A stretch of 11,770 nucleotides of DNA from an uncultured Clostridia bacterium (GTDB lineage Bacteria; Bacillota; Clostridia; Christensenellales; Aristaeellaceae), in contig CALNAU010000055.1 in assembly GCA_937874275.1 (NCBI GenBank), positions 1 to 11,770 of the forward strand. The letters are read 5' to 3'. Positions 1 to 6,017 of this stretch are shown here, piece by piece (positions within the stretch are counted from its first letter, which is position 1; every line of letters begins with the position of its first letter). A model generated the notes under the pieces. It was not told where the DNA came from and did no database searches. It worked only from the letters and a program-made list of their open reading frames with translations. Both the position numbers and the translations under genes were made by a program.

Positions 1-109
1 TCTCCTGGCACCTCCATCCAGCATATGTCTTTGGCAATGAACGCACGAGCGCCTGCCTGAACGATTGGCAACCATAATGCGTAGCACGTTCATCGGAAAG
101 ACTGAAAGG

Positions 110-147
110 ATACGAAACGATAGATATATAGAGTTGGCGTTTCGTAT
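110..147. repeat. Perfect 10-bp inverted repeat
   Basis: The sequence ATACGAAACG (110-119) is repeated exactly in inverted orientation as CGTTTCGTAT (138-147), separated by an AT-rich 18-base spacer containing TATATA. It lies just beyond the terminator of the solute-binding protein gene, in non-coding DNA before the left window edge. The arms resemble half-sites of LacI-family operators (AAACG cores), but the wide spacing is unlike a single classic operator. It could be two protein-binding half-sites, an RNA hairpin, or the control region of a minus-strand gene starting just outside the window. The repeat is seen directly; the function is unknown. Confidence 0.6.
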
Positions 148-186
148 GAAAAGAGAAAGCCGGGAGCCGGTTTCCGGGCTCCCGGC
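148..186 (-). terminator. Rho-independent terminator of the sugar-type binding protein gene
   Basis: Read on the minus strand, a perfect 10-bp GC-rich stem (GCCGGGAGCC at 177-186 paired with GGCTCCCGGC at 159-168, plus-strand positions) encloses an 8-base loop. It is followed by the T-rich run TTTCTCTTTTC. It begins 20 bases after the stop codon of the gene ending at 207. It should end that transcript, or attenuate it if permease genes follow outside the window. Confidence 0.88.
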
Positions 187-206
187 AGGTTTCCATTCAG
201 GGCATA

Positions 207-1442
207 TTACTTGCCAAGCACCTTGGCCTGCTCGGCCGCAAAGACCTCAGCCACGGCTTCAGGGGTGGTTTCGCCGCGGGTCAGGGCGTTGAGCTGGTCC
301 ACCATGGGGGTGTACATATCCAGCAGCTTGGCCCAGACAAAGCGGGCGTCCATGACCTTGCCCTCGTTGAGCGCCAGGATCTCGGTGACGCGCTCATCGG
401 CGAAGGTGATGGGGGCGTTGATCATCGGGAAGAAGCCCAGCGGCAGGTAGGTGGAAGTGGTCTGGGCGCCTTCGGGGCTGGCCAGCCACGCCAGGAATGC
501 CTTCACCTCTTCGGGGTGCTTGGTGGCGTTGTTGCCGGTGATGCCCATGTCGGGGTGGAAGCACATGCCGGGCTCATTGCCGGCGGGCGCGGGGATGGCG
601 AAGGTGCCCCAGTTGAGGTCGGCATAATCCTTGCCCCAGACACCGCAGGTCCAGGAACCGTCGATGAACATCGCCGCGCGGCCGGTGCCCAGCAGGGCGG
701 GGCCGTCGGAGTTGGTGATGGACTCAAAGCCCATGGGCAGGTACTTGGCCAGCGCCGCGAAATCCTGCAGGGACTTGAGGAACTTCTCGTCGTTCATCTT
801 CAGCTCGCCGGATTCGTACTTGGCACGGTTCTCAGCGCCGCCCACATAGTTGGGCAGCATGCCCAGGTAGACGCACTCCAGGATGTCCCAGTTGGAGGCA
901 ATGCCGTTGGCCAGGGGCTCAATCCCCTTGGCGCGCAGGGCCTCGCACACCGCCAGGAAGTCCTCAAACGTGGCGGGCACTTCCAGGTTGTTCTCGGCAA
1001 AAATGTCCTTGTTGTAATACACAACGTGGCTGACCGCAGCAAACGGCACGGCAAAGGCCTTGCCATCGGGCGTCTGCCAGGCATTGAGGGCGGACTCGCC
1101 GAAGTTTTCCTTCACGCCGGGGATGTCGGTGCAATCCATGGAGAAGCCGGCATCAAACAGTTCCTGACCCACCGCGTATGAGCGGGAGTAGAACAGGTCG
1201 GGGCCGGTGCCGTTGTCCAGCGCCAGGCGCAGGGTCGCGTTGTACTGGTCGGACACGGTGGGCTCAAACTTGATGGTAACGCCGGTTTCTTCCTTATACT
1301 TGTCCAGAAGCGCCTGTACCTGCGCCGCGTCGTCGCTGCGCCAGGAACCCATGGTCAGGCTGACCACTTCACCCTGAACAGCCAGGGGCAGGATGCTGAC
1401 CAACATCAGGGCGGCCAGCAGAAGGGCAGAGAGTTTCTTCAT
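207..1442 (-). CDS. ABC transporter extracellular solute-binding protein, family 1 (sugar type)
   Basis: This 411-residue protein resembles family 1 solute-binding proteins, which capture sugars or oligosaccharides outside the membrane and deliver them to an ABC permease. Residues 1-24 form a signal peptide (MKK, hydrophobic core, VQG before the likely cut), with no lipobox cysteine. The mature start, with a WRSDDAAQVQALLDKYKEETG segment, is typical of the family. So are the mid-protein region with NGIASNWDI, the GRAAMFIDGSW motif and the C-terminal PEEVKAFLAWLASPEGAQ helix. The length is normal. The start at 1442 is chosen because an AAGGAGGA site lies 8 bases upstream; the longer open frame to 1520 would run through the promoter and place 26 non-secretory residues before the signal peptide. 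The gene has its own promoter, a MalT-like regulator gene upstream and a terminator downstream. No permease gene is in view, so the substrate cannot be named. Confidence 0.93.
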   Translation of the reverse strand: MKKLSALLLAALMLVSILPLAVQGEVVSLTMGSWRSDDAAQVQALLDKYKEETGVTIKFEPTVSDQYNATLRLALDNGTGPDLFYSRSYAVGQELFDAGFSMDCTDIPGVKENFGESALNAWQTPDGKAFAVPFAAVSHVVYYNKDIFAENNLEVPATFEDFLAVCEALRAKGIEPLANGIASNWDILECVYLGMLPNYVGGAENRAKYESGELKMNDEKFLKSLQDFAALAKYLPMGFESITNSDGPALLGTGRAAMFIDGSWTCGVWGKDYADLNWGTFAIPAPAGNEPGMCFHPDMGITGNNATKHPEEVKAFLAWLASPEGAQTTSTYLPLGFFPMINAPITFADERVTEILALNEGKVMDARFVWAKLLDMYTPMVDQLNALTRGETTPEAVAEVFAAEQAKVLGK

Positions 1443-1450
1443 CCGATAAA

Positions 1451-1458
1451 TCCTCCTT
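1451..1458 (-). promoter_or_regulatory. Strong ribosome binding site deciding the 1442 start
   Basis: On the minus strand AAGGAGGA lies 8 bases before the ATG at 1442. It is close to the ideal anti-16S match and spacing, and it excludes the longer reading frame beginning at 1520. Confidence 0.9.
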
Positions 1459-1480
1459 GTTTTTCGTTTGTGATGTGATA

Positions 1481-1509
1481 AGTATAGCATTGATAGGATA
1501 ATCTGGCAA
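1481..1509 (-). promoter_or_regulatory. Sigma-A-type promoter of the sugar-type binding protein gene
   Basis: On the minus strand a -35 box TTGCCA (1504-1509) and a -10 box TATACT (1481-1486) are separated by 17 bases. An extended -10 TGC precedes the -10 box. The expected transcription start is near 1474, leaving about 30 bases of leader with the ribosome binding site. Two near-identical 10-mers (TATCCTATCA at 1491-1500 and TATCACATCA at 1471-1480) flank the -10 box at a 20-base period and may be regulator sites. Confidence 0.8.
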
Positions 1510-1546
1510 GAAAAAACCATGGGAATATTGCATAAAAGGGTGGAAA

Positions 1547-4021
1547 TCAGCGCCCCAGCCGTTCAATCAAACGGGAGCGGCGGTCGATGTCGAGCTTTTC
1601 AAAAATGCGCTGCAGGTGTTTTTTCACGGTGCTCTCGGTTACCACCAGCTTGTCGGCAATCTCCGCGTTGCGCATGCCTTTAGCGGCCAGTGTGGCCACC
1701 TCCAGCTCCCGTGCCGTCAGGCTTTCGGGCATTTCGGTATCCTGCGGCAGCACACGATCCGAGCGGTTGCCGGCCGTGGCCTGGGTGTTCTGGGCAAATA
1801 TTTCGCGGATAAAGCGCTGGTACTTGTTCAGGCTGGGATGCATCAGCAAGGGGCGCAGCGCCTCCCGGTGGTTGACGAACACGGTCATCATGCGATCTTC
1901 ATAGGACAATTCAAGCGCCTGGGTGATCAGCGGCAGCGCCTCATCCTGCATGCCCACCACGGTGAGACACCCAGCCACCGCCACGCTGATGATCATGCGC
2001 ATCACCGTGTTGCAGCGGGGTGGGCCCTCGCTCAGCACCGCGACCATTTCCCCCATGCCGCGCTCGAATTCGCCATGGGTCATCAGGTCCACCACCCGTA
2101 CGTGCATGGTCAGCTGCGCCAGCAAAGAGTCGCCGCGGGGCAAGCGGTCCACGTGGCCATACACATCGGGCGCCATGCCCATTTCCTGCATCATGGACAG
2201 GATCAGGCTGCGCACCGAGGCCAGCATATACGCGTGCATGGCCGTGCCCTGAATGATGGGGAATTGCACGCTGCTCCTCTCCAGATAGAGCAATGCCTGG
2301 TGCGCGCCTTCCATATCCTGGCGAGCGATGGCGACGCGGGCCAGCAGCAGCGCCGCGCCATAGATGACGGTGGGCTGTCTGGCCTGCTCGCCCAGGGCGG
2401 CCGCGGTATGCGCGTAGTTGGCTGCCTCGCGCAGGCGCATCTGCATGCTGGCCAGTTCACCGCGGTACAATTGGTCCGCGCCTACACCGCGCCCGCCCAG
2501 CAACCGTTGATAGTCATACAGCCAGGCCGCCATCTTCACCGCGATTTCGTCGCCCTTACCGGGCTGGCTGTAAAACGCAAACCAGATGGACGGGCAGCCA
2601 AAGAGGAACGGCTCCTCCCGCGGGATGGAGCGCGCTGGCCCCTGCAGGTAGCGCTCCGCCTCCAGCAGGACGGCGTGCATCTTCTCCACATCCGGCAGGT
2701 AATCCAGCATCGAAATCAACAGCCACTCGCCGTAGAGCTCGGACGCGCTGTTTGGCTGCATAAAGGTCGCCGCCTGCGCCAGCGCCTGGCGATAGGTGGT
2801 GTAATCGCCCGCGCCATACAGGTGATACGCCACACGCAGGAAGGATATAGGGTTTGCCAGCTTCACCTCCATCGGGCAGTTGGCTACAATCTCGCGCGCG
2901 ATATCGTCAAAATACACATTTCCTATTTTGGTATATGACAGCAGCTTCAGGTCCATGGACAGGATAGCTTCGTAGTTCTCTACCGCGTGGAAGCAAGCGA
3001 TGGCCTGCACCGGGTCCTTGCGCCGGGCGAACCGGCGGCCGGCCCGGCCATATACTTCCTTGCGGATGGGTTCGGGCACAGTTCGCAGCCTGCCCAGCCA
3101 GAAGTCGCGCAAAGCTTGGGATACCCGGAAACTGCCGTCCTCCGGATCGCGCAGCAGCATCGGCACCGAAGCCAGCAGGCTCAGCTGTTCATCGCCCAGC
3201 TCATCCACCGCCCACAGCGCGCAAAGGTCGTCCTCCGTCACCCGCTCGAAGAAGGCCAGGCATAGCAAATCCTTTTTCTGCTCGGCGGACAGGCGATCGA
3301 AGGACAGGTAAGCAATCAGCCGGCCAATGCGCTGCGCCACGACGGAACCATCGCCCTGGCGCATGGCATCTTGCAGGCGCACATGCACCGCGGCAGCCCA
3401 GCCCTGCGTGGCGTCAAAGGCATCCATGGCCTCGGCATCCGTCATCACCAGCCCGGCGGACAGGAAATATTTCCTGATATCCTCGGGCCAGAACATCAAA
3501 TCCTCCTCGCCAATCCAATTGAGCGCGTAGGCGCCATAGGTGTTGACGAAAGGCAATTCAAACGCCTGCCCCATTAATATCAGGTGCAGGCGTTCGCAGG
3601 TGTGGTTAATCAGCGCGGTGACGATGGAAGCCGGCACGAGTCCGCGCATCGCGTGAAAGTCATCAATCATCAGATAGGTATGCCGGGCGGCGGGACAATT
3701 CAGCTTGCGCAGGATATCGGCCGCGCGCCACGCGAGGGAGGGATCCGTGAAGTAGTCCACCTCGATGAGCGCCATGGCTGAATCCGGGTCAAACTGGGCA
3801 ATCTGCTCACAGAATCCCCGCCAGCCGTTTCGGGCATCCTCCCACGCGGGGGGTGACCAGAAAAAGTCGGCATCCGGGGTATCAAGCTGCAATTGGCGCA
3901 CCGCCGTGGTCTTGCCGTAGCCGGAGGGCGCCGCGATGATGGTGGTCGCAAACGAAGAAACCTGCCACAGCTTTGCGGTCAGAGGTTTGGGCAGAAAGAA
4001 CGTTGAGTCCCTGCTGTTCAC
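1547..4021 (-). CDS. LuxR-family transcriptional regulator, MalT-like (STAND ATPase)
   Basis: This 824-residue protein matches the layout of large ATP-binding LuxR regulators such as MalT. These use ATP and an inducer to oligomerise and then activate promoters. An N-terminal NTPase carries a Walker A motif, APSGYGKTT (about residues 31-39), and a Walker B motif, YLMIDDFH (about 116-123). A long helical, TPR-like sensor region occupies the middle (about 330-740). The C-terminus is a LuxR helix-turn-helix, from LTARELEVATLAAKG through ESTVKKHLQRIFEKL (about 768-820). A GTG start at 4021 is preferred: GGGGA lies 6 bases upstream, and the predicted transcription start near 4079 would leave the ATG at 4069 only about 10 bases of leader and no ribosome site. 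The ATG would add 16 residues. By analogy with MalT it may control the sugar-type binding protein gene that follows 104 bases downstream, but inducer and targets are unknown. Confidence 0.93.
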   Translation of the reverse strand: MNSRDSTFFLPKPLTAKLWQVSSFATTIIAAPSGYGKTTAVRQLQLDTPDADFFWSPPAWEDARNGWRGFCEQIAQFDPDSAMALIEVDYFTDPSLAWRAADILRKLNCPAARHTYLMIDDFHAMRGLVPASIVTALINHTCERLHLILMGQAFELPFVNTYGAYALNWIGEEDLMFWPEDIRKYFLSAGLVMTDAEAMDAFDATQGWAAAVHVRLQDAMRQGDGSVVAQRIGRLIAYLSFDRLSAEQKKDLLCLAFFERVTEDDLCALWAVDELGDEQLSLLASVPMLLRDPEDGSFRVSQALRDFWLGRLRTVPEPIRKEVYGRAGRRFARRKDPVQAIACFHAVENYEAILSMDLKLLSYTKIGNVYFDDIAREIVANCPMEVKLANPISFLRVAYHLYGAGDYTTYRQALAQAATFMQPNSASELYGEWLLISMLDYLPDVEKMHAVLLEAERYLQGPARSIPREEPFLFGCPSIWFAFYSQPGKGDEIAVKMAAWLYDYQRLLGGRGVGADQLYRGELASMQMRLREAANYAHTAAALGEQARQPTVIYGAALLLARVAIARQDMEGAHQALLYLERSSVQFPIIQGTAMHAYMLASVRSLILSMMQEMGMAPDVYGHVDRLPRGDSLLAQLTMHVRVVDLMTHGEFERGMGEMVAVLSEGPPRCNTVMRMIISVAVAGCLTVVGMQDEALPLITQALELSYEDRMMTVFVNHREALRPLLMHPSLNKYQRFIREIFAQNTQATAGNRSDRVLPQDTEMPESLTARELEVATLAAKGMRNAEIADKLVVTESTVKKHLQRIFEKLDIDRRSRLIERLGR

Positions 4022-4027
4022 GCAATT

Positions 4028-4032
4028 TCCCC
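4028..4032 (-). promoter_or_regulatory. Ribosome binding site supporting the GTG start at 4021
   Basis: GGGGA on the minus strand lies 6 bases before the GTG at 4021. The upstream ATG at 4069 has no comparable purine-rich site (it is preceded by GAAGCACAGGC). This site is weaker than those of the neighbouring genes. Confidence 0.55.
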
Positions 4033-4085
4033 GATCACGGCCGGCATGTTGCCGATGGATTTGTCCCATGCCTGTGCTTCAGTCA

Positions 4086-4114
4086 ATATTACATGATACA
4101 GCAGAAAATAACAA
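4086..4114 (-). promoter_or_regulatory. Promoter of the MalT-like regulator gene
   Basis: On the minus strand TTGTTA (4109-4114) and TAATAT (4086-4091) are spaced by exactly 17 bases. The predicted transcription start is near 4079. The -35 box sits inside the T-rich tail of the terminator that closes the preceding gene, so termination and new initiation are packed into the same few bases. Confidence 0.65.
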
Positions 4115-4150
4115 GCAAGGGTCAAAGGGGCGTTTTCGCCCCTCTGACCC
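4105..4150 (-). terminator. Rho-independent terminator of the surface-protein operon
   Basis: On the minus strand a 14-bp stem (4137-4150 with 4119-4132; GGGTCAGAGGGGCG with its complement, one G-T wobble) closes a 4-base AAAA loop. It is followed by TTGCTTGTTATTTTC. It lies 22 bases after the stop codon of the peptide-type binding protein gene, and ends the likely operon that begins beyond the right edge. Confidence 0.92.
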
Positions 4151-4172
4151 GTTAATGGTGATGCCGATTTTG

Positions 4173-5975
4173 TTATCTGTTCGCGTACAGGATGGCTTCG
4201 CCCCAGCTCCAGTAGTTATCCGAGGAATAGCCTTGCAGGCCGGAGGCCTGGCTGTAGATATCCGTGTAGATGTTGGTATACAGCGGGATGATGGGCAACA
4301 CGCGCGCCATGCGCGTCTGGTAAGCCTGCCAGGCTAGCAGGTAGGCGTTGCGGTTGGTCGCTGTCTCCCGCAGGCGGATGGTCAGCTCGCTGAGTTCCTT
4401 GTCCACAATGGCCGCAGGGTTGTTGCTCTGGTCGAAGGATTCGGCCGAGTATCCGGTGGGGTTGCCGGCGAAGTTTTTCATGAAGTTGCTGCCCAGGAAG
4501 TACAGATCCGCTTCGCGCGCCGCTTGGCGGTAGTACTGTGCCAGCAAGGCGGGCATGCTCATCATTTTGACGGTGAACTGCGCGCCGATTCTGGGCAGGT
4601 TTTGTTCCAGTTGCCGGGCTACGATATCCGCGGCCAGGTTGTCCGGAGTAATAGCCAGTGTGATGCTAAGCGGCACCAGCCCCCCCGTGCCCTGGCGGTA
4701 ACGGATGCCGCCAAGCAACTCATCGTAGGGGGCGCCCGCTTCGTTGAGGGTATAGCCGTCGGCTACCACCGCCTTCAGAGCAGCCTCCCGATCCAGGTTG
4801 TAGGAGGGGATTTGGTTGATGGGCTGCGCGTATTCGCGCGCCCGGATGGTGCTTAGCCCGTAGAAGCCGTACACGCGGAAGCCCTGTTCGCCCAGGAACT
4901 CCTCGATAAGACGATCCACATCCAGGCTGTAGGCCACTACCTGGCGCACGCCCACGGTGGACATGGCCGGCCGTTCAGTGGCGACCAGCAGGTAGGTCAG
5001 GCCTTCCCGGTCATACCCCACGCTGGCCAGGTCACCGGTTGCCTGCGCCGCGTCGGTGATGGCGCGGGCGGATGCTTTGTTAATTAGGTCCACCTCACCG
5101 GAGGCCAGTTTGTTCAGGATGTCCTTGTTGGCAATCGGCTCGAAAACGATGCTCTCGATGGTCGGCTTCTGCCCGTAGGGGTTGCCCTCGAAGCGGGGGT
5201 TCAACGCCAGTTCGGCGCGACCGGTTTCTGCGTCGTAGGACACCAGGCTGTAGGGGCCCGAGGTCACCATGGGGTGGCTCAGATAGCCGGTTTCCGGGGC
5301 CAGCATGGTTTCGCGCAGCAGCTCGGCGCTCCAGGGGCCGGAGATGTAGGCGCCTTCGCCATCATCCACGATGTCGCAGCCCGGCGCGAGAACATGGAAT
5401 GGGTAGGGCTGGATGTCTGCATAGATCAGGTCGTTGGCCGTGGGGAAACTTTCTGGCGTTACCGTCAGGCTGAATGCCATCTCACCCAGCAGGCGTACGC
5501 CGGCAAAGGGCTTGGTTGGTTGGCTGATGTAATCCTGTTCACCCTTGATGTAGCTGAACGCGGCGGGCGTGCCCCCAATCTGGGCAATATAAGGTGAGGC
5601 GCTCATCAGGATGGTGAACACATAGTCCTTGGCGGTGATGGAGGTTCCATCGTTGTAACTCAACCCCGGCCGAACAGTAAAGTAGTAGGTTTTGCCGCCA
5701 TCCGGCTCATCCCGGATGACCAGGTTGGACAGCGCCACATTGTTGCGCTCATACTGTTGATTCAGGTTTTCATAGATGGTGGGGTAGCCGTGGAGCAGCA
5801 GCCGCATGTCTACATCGGCGGTGTTATTGCCCCACATGTTGGTTGTAAAGGTGCCGCTCATCTGCGTCAGGGAGGCCACTACCAGAGGCCTTTCCGCCTC
5901 CGCGGCTATCGCCGCGGAAGGCAGAATCAGCATCAGGGCCAGCACCAGCATTGCGATGCGCTTCGTGTTTTTCAT
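4173..5975 (-). CDS. ABC transporter substrate-binding protein, family 5 (peptide type)
   Basis: This 600-residue protein looks like a family 5 solute-binding protein (OppA/DppA type), which binds peptides, nickel chelates or some sugars outside the cell. The family signature, a GKTYYFTVRPGLSYNDG stretch followed by TAKDYVFT, is at about residues 94-121. A second hallmark, TSGPYSLVSYD then a basic/acidic strand and PTIESIVFEPI, lies in the middle. The C-terminal LPIIPLYTNIYTDIYS segment is also typical. A signal peptide occupies residues 1-24 or 25 (MKNTKR, hydrophobic core, AIAA), with no lipobox cysteine. The start at 5975 gives this complete signal peptide and has GAGAG 7 bases upstream. 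The gene begins 42 bases after the giant surface-protein gene with no terminator between, so they are probably co-transcribed. No permease or ATPase genes are present. It may serve transport genes elsewhere, sense a peptide, or have a structural role. The ligand cannot be inferred. Confidence 0.92.
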   Translation of the reverse strand: MKNTKRIAMLVLALMLILPSAAIAAEAERPLVVASLTQMSGTFTTNMWGNNTADVDMRLLLHGYPTIYENLNQQYERNNVALSNLVIRDEPDGGKTYYFTVRPGLSYNDGTSITAKDYVFTILMSASPYIAQIGGTPAAFSYIKGEQDYISQPTKPFAGVRLLGEMAFSLTVTPESFPTANDLIYADIQPYPFHVLAPGCDIVDDGEGAYISGPWSAELLRETMLAPETGYLSHPMVTSGPYSLVSYDAETGRAELALNPRFEGNPYGQKPTIESIVFEPIANKDILNKLASGEVDLINKASARAITDAAQATGDLASVGYDREGLTYLLVATERPAMSTVGVRQVVAYSLDVDRLIEEFLGEQGFRVYGFYGLSTIRAREYAQPINQIPSYNLDREAALKAVVADGYTLNEAGAPYDELLGGIRYRQGTGGLVPLSITLAITPDNLAADIVARQLEQNLPRIGAQFTVKMMSMPALLAQYYRQAAREADLYFLGSNFMKNFAGNPTGYSAESFDQSNNPAAIVDKELSELTIRLRETATNRNAYLLAWQAYQTRMARVLPIIPLYTNIYTDIYSQASGLQGYSSDNYWSWGEAILYANR

Positions 5976-6017
5976 CGTATTTCTCTCACTTTCATCCGGG
6001 CGGTGCTTGGCCCGTCA

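Noticed and set aside
65..292. 75-residue plus-strand open frame over the left intergenic region
   Set aside because: It crosses the terminator hairpin and the end of the binding protein gene, has no good ribosome site, and its product is Arg/Pro/Gly-rich with no domain.
516..1181. 221-residue open frame on the plus strand within the sugar-type binding protein gene
   Set aside because: It is antisense to a well-supported binding protein, lacks a convincing ribosome site and has shadow-like Gly/Val/His composition.
1616..2938. 440-residue open frame on the plus strand, antisense to the LuxR-family regulator
   Set aside because: The minus-strand protein in the same place has clear Walker and helix-turn-helix motifs. 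The antisense product is rich in His, Gln, Arg and Ala with no recognisable domain, as expected from a GC-rich antisense frame.
4019..4069. ATG at 4069 as start of the LuxR-family regulator
   Set aside because: There is no Shine-Dalgarno site, only about 10 bases of leader follow the predicted transcription start, and the added 16 residues do not align with the usual MalT-type N-terminus. The GTG at 4021 is preferred, though not proven.
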